DNA of 52,644 nucleotides from Candidatus Poribacteria bacterium (GCA_022827225.1 JAJDTJ010000112.1:1-52644), one strand, 5' to 3'. Numbered from the stretch's first letter, positions 15,623 through 25,323 are shown. The notes: generated by a model not told the origin, from the letters alone. Translations and numbers: made by a program.

Positions 15623-16600
15623 ATGTACCATAAACTCGGCGAAGCAGTACTGAAGACGGATGAACACATGGAAATCGGTGTGATTACGGCACCGGATGAA
15701 CCACACGCGGCGGAGATAAAGCAGTTTCTTGGACATAAACCTGGTAACTATAAGTGGCATATTGAGCGGTGCGTTACGGAGACACTTGACGCTTTAGAGA
15801 CGCGTTTCTATGTCGGTAAAGTCGATGGGAGCATTATTACTAACATTATGACGGTCGAGTATCAAGGCATCGGTATTTTAGGACACGTCTTCACAATGCC
15901 GGAACAGCGTAGAAAAGGGGCGTGCAAAGGCGTGATGGCGTATCAGATGGAGGACTTTCGGAGGCGAAAGGGGTACGCACTCTACCTCGGCACCGGATAC
16001 AACAGCCATCCGTATTACATTTACCACAGTTTCGGATTTGAGAGCGTGTTTCCGGAGTCCGGTTTCATGAAGTATCACGTGGACGCGGATTTTGAAAAAC
16101 AGTACTTCGCACCTACACCTGCGCAACCAAAATCCGTTGAATGGCACGATTGGCCGAAAGTCACTGCGTTATCAGGGATTGTCAATGGAGAGGCACTGCG
16201 GAGTCTAATATGGAACGTCTACGGACCGACGAATATGGAAGGCGGTTTTCTGGGTTTTAAACATGACTTGGAAACAGCGGATGTCTACGATGATGCGAAG
16301 TTGCTGATTACGTCGGATGGTGCGATCGTCGGATGGGCGACTGTGAGTCGTGATACACGCTGGCGGCCCGCGAGTGCAGTGTTGGACCTCTTCTTCCATT
16401 CTAATTTTGCCGACGAAGTTCCCACTTTACTTACGTCAGTAGCATTCCCTGATGCGAAGGTGCAATGCTATGTTGACAGCGGTGCTAAGAAGAAAGCAGA
16501 AGTATTGGAAGATGCCGGATTCACCTGTGAAGGTCAGTTCAAAAACCAATTTATGTATGGCGGGCAGGATTACGATGTTTTGATTTTTGCGCGAGGATAA
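15623..16600 (+). CDS. GNAT-family N-acetyltransferase
   Basis: The product transfers an acyl group from acetyl-CoA; its substrate is unknown. The CoA-binding loop is visible as GHVFTMPEQRRKGACKGVM followed by GYALYLGTGYNSHPYYIYHSFGF (about residues 92-140). The C-terminal half (175-325) may be a second, degenerate GNAT fold. The ATG at 15623 is preferred over 15611 because GGAG lies six bases upstream of it, giving 325 residues. The last 31 bases overlap the 3' end of the convergent small ORF at 16570. Confidence 0.75.
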   Translation: MYHKLGEAVLKTDEHMEIGVITAPDEPHAAEIKQFLGHKPGNYKWHIERCVTETLDALETRFYVGKVDGSIITNIMTVEYQGIGILGHVFTMPEQRRKGACKGVMAYQMEDFRRRKGYALYLGTGYNSHPYYIYHSFGFESVFPESGFMKYHVDADFEKQYFAPTPAQPKSVEWHDWPKVTALSGIVNGEALRSLIWNVYGPTNMEGGFLGFKHDLETADVYDDAKLLITSDGAIVGWATVSRDTRWRPASAVLDLFFHSNFADEVPTLLTSVAFPDAKVQCYVDSGAKKKAEVLEDAGFTCEGQFKNQFMYGGQDYDVLIFARG

Positions 16601-17031
16601 GCCTCCGAATATTGCGGCATCGTATGTTTGCGATGCTCTAAGAAGCCTTCAACTTCGTTTCCCTTTAAAGCCCGTTGGAAATCCTCCACATTTTCTGCCA
16701 AGATCGCAGCGCGATGCAACTGCTCAAGGTGTTGTAAGCCATCTATTGCATCCAATGCTGGCTTGAAAGTCTGTGCGGCATCAACTCCGAATCGGATTTC
16801 TAAGGTTTCAAGAATATGTTCTTGGGGACTGTGTGGTGATCTTAACCAAGATTCAATAATAGCAATGGAATATTTCTTCACGGTTTCCTCCAAAATGATA
16901 TTTGAAATTGTTTCTGGTATGTCTACGGAATTGCGTGGGTTAGTTTCAACCTGCTGGAGTTTTTCGACCTGTTTTTGAAAGCGCTCAATGCGATTCAGTG
17001 TTGCTTTAAGTTCTTGCTCATTTTGAATCAT
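16570..17031 (-). CDS. Hypothetical protein, helical, downstream of a TIR-like fragment
   Basis: This is a 153-residue soluble protein without recognised enzyme motifs. The first 30 residues (NEQELKATLNRIERFQKQV) form a coiled-coil-like helix seen at the start of many small poribacterial and cyanobacterial accessory proteins. The rest (ILETLEIRFGVDAAQTFKP, LHRAAILAENVEDFQRAL) is also helical. Its ATG overlaps the last codons of the TIR-like ORF in another frame, so translation may be coupled. It converges with, and overlaps the end of, the GNAT gene. It may be part of a small accessory or defence module or a remnant of one. Confidence 0.5.
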   Translation of the reverse strand: MIQNEQELKATLNRIERFQKQVEKLQQVETNPRNSVDIPETISNIILEETVKKYSIAIIESWLRSPHSPQEHILETLEIRFGVDAAQTFKPALDAIDGLQHLEQLHRAAILAENVEDFQRALKGNEVEGFLEHRKHTMPQYSEAYPRAKIKTS

Positions 17032-17149
17032 TATGAATTACCTCAACTATGCCATCGCGTCTCAAGAGCTCAAGGAGCGTTATCAACTCGTCCTTTTCCG
17101 CCGTATTTTTATCTGAGTAGGTAATAAAAACTTTTAACGGTTGGTCCAC
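17018..17149 (-). pseudogene. TIR-like domain fragment
   Basis: The 43-residue frame begins with a GTG at 17149 that has GGAGGAG eight bases upstream. It reads KVFITYSDKNTAEKDELIT then LLELLRRDGIVEVIH, the first strand and helix of a bacterial TIR domain (family usual form FISYSHKDE and GLIDVWHD). A full TIR domain is about 130 residues, so this one is cut after its second strand, where the frame ends and the next ORF begins. It is either a broken gene or a deliberately short partner of the next ORF. Confidence 0.5.
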
Positions 17150-17256
17150 AACTTTCTCTCCTCCACAATGCAGATTTCTTGAGGATAACAATAACATGTA
17201 AAATGAACAGATGTCAACTGAATTCACAGTGCGTTTGCACACTTACACATTTTAAT

Positions 17257-17285
17257 TTGACAAAACAGCAAGCGTATAGTATCAT
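17257..17285 (+). promoter_or_regulatory. Sigma-70 promoter of the ankyrin-type gene
   Basis: TTGACA (17257-17262), a 17-base spacer and TATCAT (17280-17285). The predicted leader to the ATG at 17419 is about 125 bases and contains GGAAG/CTTCC inverted repeats. GAGGAG lies six bases before the ATG. Confidence 0.65.
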
Positions 17286-17418
17286 ATATACTGTTAGCTT
17301 CACAAGGAAGCCTCCAGTCCGCGGGAAGGGTCCAACCTGCCTTGTTTCTTCCGAATCACTGTAATCTTCTTTCTTTGCCTGTAAATGCGGACGACAGGTG
17401 TAACGAGAGGAGATTCTC

Positions 17419-19098
17419 ATGCAACAGAAGCAATTACCCCTCAATCCGAGCCTTGAACACCTTAAGTCTCAAGCGAAGCAGCTGCTTAAGGCACATAAGG
17501 ACGGTTCTCTTGACGCTTTCCAGCGGATTCGCTCCTTTTTTCCAAAACTCTCTGATGCCACAGACACAGAAATACAGCGTGCTGTATTTAGCTTACAACA
17601 CGCGCAACTCGTTATTGCCCGTGAATACGGGTTTGCAAGTTGGACAGGGTTAAAGGAACAGGTACTACATCAAGAACAAGATAGAGAAAAAATGCCGCCG
17701 AAAGACCTCTTGTTCCAAATACTCCGTACGCCTGATCTGACGCAAGCACATATTCAACGCGTAGAAGAATTGATTACTGATGATCCTTCGCTTGTTTCAA
17801 CGAGAAATGAGAACGGAAGAACCCCTATCGAAGCACTCGCTGCGAAAGGTCTAATAAATTTCGGTAAAGAGCGGTGGTACAGGCCGATACGGCAACTCTA
17901 TGACCTCTTCCGGGAACATGGGGCGGCGACGCATGTTGTTGCGGCAGTTCTCATGGACGACCGTGAATACCTTGAGACCTCTATCGGTAACAACCCGGAG
18001 GTGCTTAAACAACGTTTTGACATATCAAGGACGTGGCGCGGCATAAGCTTGCTCGCAATTGCCGCAGGATGTAATCGGATAGAGATCGCTAAAGTCCTGA
18101 TTGAAGCGGATCCATCGTTGGTAACGGAAGGGCAAGCTGAAGGGAAGGCACCGATGGATTTATTGGTGAAACCGTGGCATCACTCGGCATTTGATGCCGA
18201 GCCGCGAAAGCCTTTTTACGACCTTTTGGTTGAAAACGGCGCAGTCCCTGATGTAGGTGCAGCACTTGCAATGGACGATTGGCAGAGGGCTGGCGCGTAC
18301 ATCGCTCGCAATCCACAATTGCTGGAACAGCAATTCGTTTGTGGCAATCAGATTAAATTTCGACCCATTGAAATCGCGGCGGCTTATGGGCGCGAATTTA
18401 TCCTTAGCCTTCTGTTTACCGTGGCAGAAGCAAACGGGATAGACATCGAGAAGGATTTAGCATCTGCGTTGACCCAGACCTCCGCTTTAGACGTAACGGA
18501 GAAACTGCTTGAAACGACTCAACCCTCCGCTTCAGTTATCACAAACGCGCTTATTTTTGCGTGTGAGGTCTATCAACCCGAAAAAGTGCGACTCCTGCTC
18601 AAATACGGTGCTGATCCGAGCGCACCCCTTAAAGCGAGGTTTCGCTACGATGTCGTGCAGAATCTGAAACTGGGTGACGATGGCTCTCGGACCTGTGAAA
18701 TGTCTCCGCTTTTCTTACCAGGCACAAAAACACTCGCCTCCGAAATCGCTTCTCACACCGAATACACCATCGAATTTGTCCGGAAATTAAAAGGCACAAA
18801 AACACTCGCCTTTGAAACTGTCTCTCATACCTGTGAAATGTCTCCGCTTCTTGTAGCGATAGGGACGTGGTATGGTATAAGAGAAGCAGAAGAAGCACTT
18901 GACGAATGCTTAGAGATCGTTGGGGCACTCCTTGAAGCAGGCGCAGATGTGCATCGGAGTTATAGGGTGGATATGGATGGAGAGGTTTTGGAACTCACAC
19001 CGTTGACGTATACGCAGAAGCTTGCCGCTCTGTTTCCAGACAAGCCTTTTGAGAGGATTATCGAAGTGCTTGGTTCTGCTGATGTAGGGATAGACTAA
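17419..19098 (+). CDS. Ankyrin-repeat-type protein
   Basis: The 559-residue protein opens with LPLNPSLEHLKSQAKQLLKAH and HAQLVIAREYGFASWTGLKEQV. This module precedes ankyrin repeats in many bacterial proteins. Degenerate ankyrin units follow, for example NGRTPIEALAAKG, GISLLAIAAGCNRIEIAKVLIEADPS, FRPIEIAAAYGREFILSLLF and KVRLLLKYGADPSAP. There is no signal peptide, so it is probably a cytoplasmic binding protein. Between residues 420 and 480 the sequence is locally duplicated: TCEMSPL and GTKTLA each occur twice, with an in-frame 138-base spacing between copies (18691 and 18829). This is a recent internal duplication that interrupts one repeat. Confidence 0.7.
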   Translation: MQQKQLPLNPSLEHLKSQAKQLLKAHKDGSLDAFQRIRSFFPKLSDATDTEIQRAVFSLQHAQLVIAREYGFASWTGLKEQVLHQEQDREKMPPKDLLFQILRTPDLTQAHIQRVEELITDDPSLVSTRNENGRTPIEALAAKGLINFGKERWYRPIRQLYDLFREHGAATHVVAAVLMDDREYLETSIGNNPEVLKQRFDISRTWRGISLLAIAAGCNRIEIAKVLIEADPSLVTEGQAEGKAPMDLLVKPWHHSAFDAEPRKPFYDLLVENGAVPDVGAALAMDDWQRAGAYIARNPQLLEQQFVCGNQIKFRPIEIAAAYGREFILSLLFTVAEANGIDIEKDLASALTQTSALDVTEKLLETTQPSASVITNALIFACEVYQPEKVRLLLKYGADPSAPLKARFRYDVVQNLKLGDDGSRTCEMSPLFLPGTKTLASEIASHTEYTIEFVRKLKGTKTLAFETVSHTCEMSPLLVAIGTWYGIREAEEALDECLEIVGALLEAGADVHRSYRVDMDGEVLELTPLTYTQKLAALFPDKPFERIIEVLGSADVGID

Positions 19099-19127
19099 AT
19101 CCATTCCTTGTATTACATTCCCAACCT

Positions 19128-22100
19128 CTACTTCCGCACGGCTATTTTGCCTACCTTCTGTTTGCGGATTGTGTTGCCTTCGGCATTGGTGAATTTGGCG
19201 GTGAACTTGTAGAGATAGACACCGTTGGCAAGCGGTTCACCGTCGGCATCGTAGCCATCAAAATGGAATTCGTTGAAAGAGACAGACGGATCAAGTGTGT
19301 CAACGGTGAGAATAAGACGACCTGTGATTGTGTAGATTTTCAAGCTGACCTCGTCCGCTGCTTTGGTGAGATAGTATGCAAAATAGGTGCCGTCCCTCGG
19401 TACAAAGGGGTTCGGGAAGTTCGCGATGTTCTTGATCTCAAATTCGCCTGCGACGGTGGCTGTCCGCGTCGTGTCCGATGTATTGCCGTTCGCATCCTGC
19501 GCCTGTAACCGGATTCGGTATTCACCGGGTTCCAAAACCGGACTATAGGTTACGAGGATTAGGTTGCTGTTCGTCGGCGATGCAGCGACTACATATTCGT
19601 CTTCCGGCACACGCTGCCCGTTCTGTGTGAGGATAATGTGCTCCGGACGTGAATCAATCCCGTTAGCATCCTCAATGTGCGCGGATATAGTCGGTGTATC
19701 GGAGATATAATCGCCATCAACGAAACCTTGATGTTCGATAGTCAGTGCCAGCGCAGGGGGACTCGTATCGCTGTGCGATAGCAATGCAAAGGTTCCGGGC
19801 AGTTTAACCTCCGCTGAAACCGTTTCTTCGTTTACTGTCTCATTATCAACCAGTACCCAATTGCCGATGTCGTCGCGCCGATAGATATGTGGGTCTTCAC
19901 TTCCATCCCCAGCTTTCAAGAAAGTAGCAGTCGCCGTTAATTCGGTCTGTTCACTTAAATCGAGTTGATACGCGAAAGCGGGTGCCGGCATCGCCCCCAG
20001 AATATCGGGTTGATTGGTGATAGCAAGCGGTTCTTCAATGTAGGTCAACACAGCGTTGCCGTGCAGTTCGCCAGGCGAAACAGCGATTTTAAATCTACCG
20101 TCTTGACTCTGAAACGGCTCCTTGAGCGTCTCAGGACTTAAAACGACGCGGTTTGCAGTAAATTCCCGATCCCCACTATTATTCCTTTCTCTGCTCTCAA
20201 TGATGCTTCCGTTCGGCAATTCGGGGGTTGGCATATCCACATATACAGTGATAAGATAGTTACCCACCGAGGGTTGCCAAGGCACACTGGCGACGACTTG
20301 GCTATCCGGCAGGATTTCGGGGATTATCTGAACGCCTCCGATAGGATCGGTGTTCTGTAGTTCCGACAACGTAGGTGTTGATACAAGACTTATGGTGCCG
20401 TCCTCGGTTTCAGTATCTATAGCTTTTTGAAAAAAGTAGACGGATACATTCTGAGCCGTTTTGCTCCCTGAATTGTGGATCTGTGCTGAGAGTAGGAGCG
20501 GCGGTTCGGTGTCCCAAGCAATTGTGGGTTCCAAAAGCACGAGATCAACTTCAGGATCCTCAGGCTCAACGTATCCGACATAGTAAGTGACTGTCTCCGT
20601 TTGCAATGTCCGTCCCCCTTCAACCTGCACTGTTAAATAATAGTCAATGGGTTCAAATTCGGGGTATCCGGGGATGGGGTGTTCACTTCTATAGGTGTTA
20701 CCATTGTGTGGAACGACAGGGATCTCGAAAAATTCGACAGCATCGAGGCTCCAAAAGAGCGTCAATTTTTCAATAGACCTTTCGTTTAAGACCTCTGTAT
20801 AGAGATGGGCAGGTTGGTCGGGTTCAACAGGGAATGGGACAATACGGACGTTGTTAACATATAGCGAGAGGAGATTGTAGGGGACATGTCCGATTGCCTC
20901 TTCGTCTGCGTTCCAAGCATAAGCCTGAATGCTGCCGATATTGAATTCGGCATCCGCCGGGAGTTGTATTTGTGTTTTGAATTGTCCGTTAACGACAGAT
21001 GTGGTCTCTCTTTCCAATAGAATTTCGTCGTCGGTTTCAGTTATCGGAGCGACAATAATTTCGGCATCTCCGTTAAAACCTCGGTTCAGCAGTGTACCTG
21101 AGACAGTGACGGCGTTCCCTGGTCCGAAACCGTTTTCCGTAGAAGGGTTTCCGAAGTCTACTTCGATTTCCATCTGCTTGTTTGGTATTTTCAAGCGTGT
21201 TGCGGGATCACCGAGGAGGGTGAAGACTTCAGCCAAATCGAGGAATCCGGGTGAGTTTATGAGGAACTGGGTTTTGGCTTGAGCGAAGATAGCCCCGATG
21301 TTCTGTGTATGTCCACTGAAAATAACGTCCAGCAGTTCGATGTTTAGAAGGTAATCTCCATCTAAGAGTCCAATGCTGGTTGCCCCGATGACAGCGATAG
21401 CGCCGCCGTTTTCGGATCGTAAGAGTTCTTCAGCGAGGCTATTTTTGGTTCCATCAAAGGCAGCGGTGTAGCAGGTCATGCTCATGACCAAAGGGAGTTG
21501 TGAGATATTATTTAGGTTCTGCTCGGGGTCTTCAAAGTCGAGCATCCGGCTGTCCGACCAGATGCCGCCGCCGCCGTGCCCGATGTAATTGATGAGACTT
21601 GCCCCGTTGTTGAAACCGTTAATCACGCGTCTGGCGACCGGTGTCGTAATGCCTTCAGGGATACTCAAATCTGATGTGTCGGTATAAGGTGCATAAATCC
21701 GTTCGGTCTCATATCTGCTGGTAATTTGATACGCTGAAATAAGCCGATTAATTTGCGAATGAAAGATACGGTCCGATCCAGCAAGCATCAGCAGTCGCTT
21801 GTGCCACGGGCCGACGGGTGAAGAGGTTTCATGCCGAATTGTGCGTTCAACGAATATCCGAGCATCAACGCGAGTATTGGCAGGCATTCTCCCGATGAGC
21901 ATATCAGGGAAGTTATCTTCGCCTCGGAATGTGACGAACTGGTGGTCACTTGCACTTGAGCCGTAACCGGGAATTTGTACCCGTATTGTTGGTACGAAGT
22001 TAGGCTCATTTTTAATATCAATATGTGTATCACCTACGAGAAGGACATAGGTCGGTGCCGGGGGTTGCCAATTGGCGTAGGTATACGCTAGGAATTTACG

Positions 22101-24263
22101 GATGGCGCGTGCATCGAGAATCCCGTGATTAAATTCGTCGTAAATATCTTGGACATCAACGACTTTGGTACGCATCCCCTGATCCCTACGAAAATCTGCA
22201 AGCGGTTGAACATCGTCAATGAAATTTGAATGTGTGATGATGATATAGTCTGCGCCGTTGTGTGTGTACCGTAAATCGGAGGGCTGGTCAACAGAAATTT
22301 TCGGTTTTCGGAATTTGTTTCGCGCCAGTGCGATGTATTGGATAGCAGGATCGTCTACGTCTTTAGGGCGAATTTGGGTGCCGCGAAAAAAGATTCTATA
22401 CGTGCCGGGAATATCTTCGTCCACGAGTGCGGACAGCCCGACGTATCGGGTGCCATCAATGCCGTAAATTTCGACATCACGGGTCGAGAAGTTATTTAAA
22501 ATCACACTGAAATTCGGATTGACAGTGCCTGTCTCATCTGGAGACGGCGTAATTGCAAAAGGCAGCACATCCGCTTTAGCGTGGAAATCGCGCCAATAGT
22601 CGACCTGAATCCAATTCAGCAAAATGATATCAATGGCGGCTTCCAGGCTTCCCGGATTCATGATTTGCAGGACATTCCGCCCGTCCTCAAGGAAAGATTG
22701 AGAGAGTTGTTGACTCTGAAACTGATACTCGGTCTCGCCGCTCCATTGGACTTCCTCCAACCTGATTTTATTATTTAACCATAAATCGCAATCGTGTGCT
22801 GTGTTAGACCTGCCGTGAAGGCTGACCCGGAGGTTTGCGAATCGGGCGGTGTCTGCGAGACCGTCAAGATGAAAATTAAATGGTTTTGACTGTGGGGCAG
22901 TCAATTGTGACCAGAACCAGCTATCATCTGGAAGTGGTGGCAGTTCAGATAGCGAAAATGAACGGGTCTGTATACCCCCCGCGAATTCTTGGTATCTCTG
23001 GTTTTCTGCAAGGTTCACATCTCGGAAACGTCTGAAGGTATTATCTTTCTCGAAATGGGCACGCGTTAAGAAAAAACGGTGAGTTTCTGTGAGGCTCGTC
23101 TCTGGAAGCACCGTTTTTTTGACCATCCGGCTCCCTATCCCAGCGTTCCATGACAGCCAATAGATATTCTCATCGGTGGACGGATCAATATAACTCGTTT
23201 CACCGCGATGGCGTTCACCGTAGAAAACGATCTCGTCTGTCGGATCAAATCTATCATCATCTTCACCGCGCACAAAAATCGGAATCTGTCTTCCTCTGTT
23301 TGTCAGTTTCAAGGTGCGGGGCATAATTGCTGCAATATCGGCACCAGTTGCAGCAAGCTCTGACGCTGTAATACGATACATGCCAGATTCGGTAATACCG
23401 ATTTTATAGCGTGGACTCACAACCGGCGCGCTCGGTGATAAAGGGGCGCGTCCGATCGGTGAACGCCACTGATCAGCGTTTTGCGGATTAATGAGTATGT
23501 CCTTAAAGATCGCATTATAAGCAGCGGACTCGGTGTGCAAGCCGTTCGGGATTGCAGATGGTGCCGCCGGTGCCGCTCGCGAAACCGTTCCGACGAAACG
23601 GACCTCAACTACGATCTGATGATAGAGTCGGACTTCACGGCGGACAGGATTATACTGGACCGGATTGAACTGAATCGGGAGGACACGGTTTTCTCGGATC
23701 CACCCCGCCTTCCGAATCACAGCGAGAGCCTCCGGAGAGAAGTGATTGGTTTCAGGCAACACTGTCCCTTGAGGTGCTGGCGGAGAGGCAATCCTTTTTA
23801 CGGTGTGCGTCGTGAAACGCTTTTCAATAACCTGGAGTTGAAAACTCACATCGGCGGGAACTGCGATGAGGGCGGTTTGAATGGGGAGCCGTGGCATCAT
23901 CGGGTCCGTTGTGAACCGACACCCCGGAAAAGAGACCGTCTGGCTTTCAGGTATCCTTGTTTCGGTCTCTGTGGTACTCTCCTCAATTTGAAACTCGGAT
24001 TCAGGGATCGTGAGTTGAATCGTTACGCCTTGCGCAGTCGCGCTGACTAATTCAGCCGCTCTCGCGGTGCCAGTGTTTCCGCTTGTGCCGGTGCGGGTGC
24101 GTGTGTCTCTCGATGGCATCGGTGCCGTGAGTGCCGCGCCGTCGAAGGAACGCCAAGCCAGAACAGGTAAGGAACCGGTTGCGAAAAAAAAGAAAAACGT
24201 TATGAATAGGATCGCTAACCGCAGGGACACAGTGGTGTGCTTTTTTGAGGGATGCATTTGCAT
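19128..24263 (-). CDS. Gingipain-type (C25) cysteine protease, secreted, with C-terminal sorting-like domain
   Basis: The ATG at 24263 is preferred over an upstream TTG because GGAG precedes it and it opens a signal peptide (LAILFITFFFFFATGSLPVL). The 1711-residue product has an N-terminal propeptide-like beta domain (about 80-250). The peptidase C25 domain (about 690-1070) has catalytic His896 in NYIGHGGGGIWSD and Cys931 in MTCYTAAFDGTKNSLAEE. CARDB-like beta repeats follow. The end is a beta-sandwich with NFPNPFVPRDGTYFAYYL and GRLILTV, like T9SS/FlgD sorting domains. The family includes PorU sortases and secreted gingipains; the architecture fits a PorU-like or secreted C25 protein. No other T9SS gene is in the window. 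Confidence 0.85.
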   Translation of the reverse strand: MQMHPSKKHTTVSLRLAILFITFFFFFATGSLPVLAWRSFDGAALTAPMPSRDTRTRTGTSGNTGTARAAELVSATAQGVTIQLTIPESEFQIEESTTETETRIPESQTVSFPGCRFTTDPMMPRLPIQTALIAVPADVSFQLQVIEKRFTTHTVKRIASPPAPQGTVLPETNHFSPEALAVIRKAGWIRENRVLPIQFNPVQYNPVRREVRLYHQIVVEVRFVGTVSRAAPAAPSAIPNGLHTESAAYNAIFKDILINPQNADQWRSPIGRAPLSPSAPVVSPRYKIGITESGMYRITASELAATGADIAAIMPRTLKLTNRGRQIPIFVRGEDDDRFDPTDEIVFYGERHRGETSYIDPSTDENIYWLSWNAGIGSRMVKKTVLPETSLTETHRFFLTRAHFEKDNTFRRFRDVNLAENQRYQEFAGGIQTRSFSLSELPPLPDDSWFWSQLTAPQSKPFNFHLDGLADTARFANLRVSLHGRSNTAHDCDLWLNNKIRLEEVQWSGETEYQFQSQQLSQSFLEDGRNVLQIMNPGSLEAAIDIILLNWIQVDYWRDFHAKADVLPFAITPSPDETGTVNPNFSVILNNFSTRDVEIYGIDGTRYVGLSALVDEDIPGTYRIFFRGTQIRPKDVDDPAIQYIALARNKFRKPKISVDQPSDLRYTHNGADYIIITHSNFIDDVQPLADFRRDQGMRTKVVDVQDIYDEFNHGILDARAIRKFLAYTYANWQPPAPTYVLLVGDTHIDIKNEPNFVPTIRVQIPGYGSSASDHQFVTFRGEDNFPDMLIGRMPANTRVDARIFVERTIRHETSSPVGPWHKRLLMLAGSDRIFHSQINRLISAYQITSRYETERIYAPYTDTSDLSIPEGITTPVARRVINGFNNGASLINYIGHGGGGIWSDSRMLDFEDPEQNLNNISQLPLVMSMTCYTAAFDGTKNSLAEELLRSENGGAIAVIGATSIGLLDGDYLLNIELLDVIFSGHTQNIGAIFAQAKTQFLINSPGFLDLAEVFTLLGDPATRLKIPNKQMEIEVDFGNPSTENGFGPGNAVTVSGTLLNRGFNGDAEIIVAPITETDDEILLERETTSVVNGQFKTQIQLPADAEFNIGSIQAYAWNADEEAIGHVPYNLLSLYVNNVRIVPFPVEPDQPAHLYTEVLNERSIEKLTLFWSLDAVEFFEIPVVPHNGNTYRSEHPIPGYPEFEPIDYYLTVQVEGGRTLQTETVTYYVGYVEPEDPEVDLVLLEPTIAWDTEPPLLLSAQIHNSGSKTAQNVSVYFFQKAIDTETEDGTISLVSTPTLSELQNTDPIGGVQIIPEILPDSQVVASVPWQPSVGNYLITVYVDMPTPELPNGSIIESRERNNSGDREFTANRVVLSPETLKEPFQSQDGRFKIAVSPGELHGNAVLTYIEEPLAITNQPDILGAMPAPAFAYQLDLSEQTELTATATFLKAGDGSEDPHIYRRDDIGNWVLVDNETVNEETVSAEVKLPGTFALLSHSDTSPPALALTIEHQGFVDGDYISDTPTISAHIEDANGIDSRPEHIILTQNGQRVPEDEYVVAASPTNSNLILVTYSPVLEPGEYRIRLQAQDANGNTSDTTRTATVAGEFEIKNIANFPNPFVPRDGTYFAYYLTKAADEVSLKIYTITGRLILTVDTLDPSVSFNEFHFDGYDADGEPLANGVYLYKFTAKFTNAEGNTIRKQKVGKIAVRK

Positions 24264-24408
24264 TAAAGAATTTACTCCGAAATCCAATATGATTTTAAAA
24301 TATCCGTAAGCAGGTGAAAATGTTTACAGTGTTTGTTGCAAGTTATGTCGTTTTACTTTAGAAAATTGTGGGGTTTAGCAATCCGAAGATTTATAATGGA
24401 ACGGAATA

Positions 24409-24432
24409 GCGGGGTTAGAAACCCCGCCTGCA
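24409..24432. repeat. GCGGGGTT-AACCCCGC palindrome downstream of the lipoprotein gene
   Basis: Perfect 8-bp stem (24409-24416 and 24420-24427) with a 3-base loop, flanked by TGCA. On the minus strand it lies 15 bases after the stop of the gene at 24447. It shares its design with 45276-45300 and 46486-46510. Confidence 0.6.
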
Positions 24433-24446
24433 GAATGAGGTGTTAT

Positions 24447-25037
24447 CTATTTTTCAGCGAGGTGATAGACTTCAATTTCTCGGATTTGTGCCACTGAAGG
24501 TTCAACAACGCGGAAATGTGGATAGTAATGACCGGAAAGCGTTGTGCGTTGATTAACCACTTTATCTCCGGGTTCTGCGATGATCTTGTTCACAACTGCA
24601 TCGTCAACGGTTCGCGTAACGACGACACGGATCATCTTCGTGCGGAAGTTCAACCGATCAAAGATGAATTCTGCTTGTGCCCTTTCATTACCGATATTGC
24701 GTCGCTGGATGACCGTATCAAAAGTCTCCCATTCACCGGTCTCCTCGTTGAGATAATCCATCTCGAATCGGAAGAGGTTTCCATTGTGGATAACAATTTT
24801 TCGGACAGGATGTACCTCAGTAAATCGGATGATGAAATTCCGATCATTTTCTGCTGGAAGTGTTGCGAGCGTTTTGAGGTTACCGTCGTTCATACCCGGA
24901 TGGTTTGCTTCGGTGCCGTAGGCGGCACTCGCTATATTGGCACTGTATTGCGTAGAGAGCAGGTGCGCGACTTTACACGCATTGAAGTGTAAGCACACGA
25001 ATAGAAGACAAGAGATAGATAGGATAAGATGTCTCAT
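24447..25037 (-). CDS. Putative lipoprotein with discoidin-like domain, coupled to BMC genes
   Basis: The N-terminal segment LILSISCLLFVCLHFNAC looks like a signal peptide, possibly ending at a lipobox-like Cys21. The rest (NIASAAYGTEANHPGMNDGN, VRKIVIHNGNLFRFEMDYL, REIEVYHLAEK) has the pattern of F5/8-type C or galactose-binding beta-sandwich domains. AGGAGG lies seven bases before the ATG, and the ATG overlaps the TGA of the upstream BMC vertex gene. It is therefore the third gene of a tightly packed set. A sugar- or surface-binding role is inferred from the fold; a link with microcompartments is suggested only by position. Confidence 0.65.
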   Translation of the reverse strand: MRHLILSISCLLFVCLHFNACKVAHLLSTQYSANIASAAYGTEANHPGMNDGNLKTLATLPAENDRNFIIRFTEVHPVRKIVIHNGNLFRFEMDYLNEETGEWETFDTVIQRRNIGNERAQAEFIFDRLNFRTKMIRVVVTRTVDDAVVNKIIAEPGDKVVNQRTTLSGHYYPHFRVVEPSVAQIREIEVYHLAEK

Positions 25038-25321
25038 GTTTGTTCCTCCTGTAATGTCATATCAACCCGGTCTACGATCCCCATGACGAGTTCACGGATT
25101 GGAGCGTCTTCAATACCGAAAACTTCTTGAGCGACTCCGGGCCCGGCACCGACGATGACTGTGTCGCCTTCACCGGCACCGACGTAATCAACAGCGATGG
25201 TCGGGGTGCGAACGAGTTCGGAACTGACGCTTAAGGGTTGAACGAGCAGCAGTGTCCGATTTTGGTATGCCGGATGTTTAAGGACAGAAACGACTTTGCC
25301 GATAACTTTGGCGATGTACAT
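25034..25321 (-). CDS. BMC vertex protein, EutN/CcmL family (copy 2)
   Basis: Pentameric EutN/CcmL proteins cap the vertices of bacterial microcompartment shells. The 95 residues match the family size and pattern: MYIAKVIGKVVSVLKHPAY, TLLLVQPLS, IAVDYVGAGEGDTVIVGAGPG and ELVMGIVDRVD. The final GIVD is the conserved last strand. It starts two bases after the stop of copy 1, with GGAG inside the end of copy 1. Its own stop overlaps the next start. No hexameric shell protein or cargo enzyme is in the window. Confidence 0.9.
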   Translation of the reverse strand: MYIAKVIGKVVSVLKHPAYQNRTLLLVQPLSVSSELVRTPTIAVDYVGAGEGDTVIVGAGPGVAQEVFGIEDAPIRELVMGIVDRVDMTLQEEQT

Positions 25322-25323
25322 TT

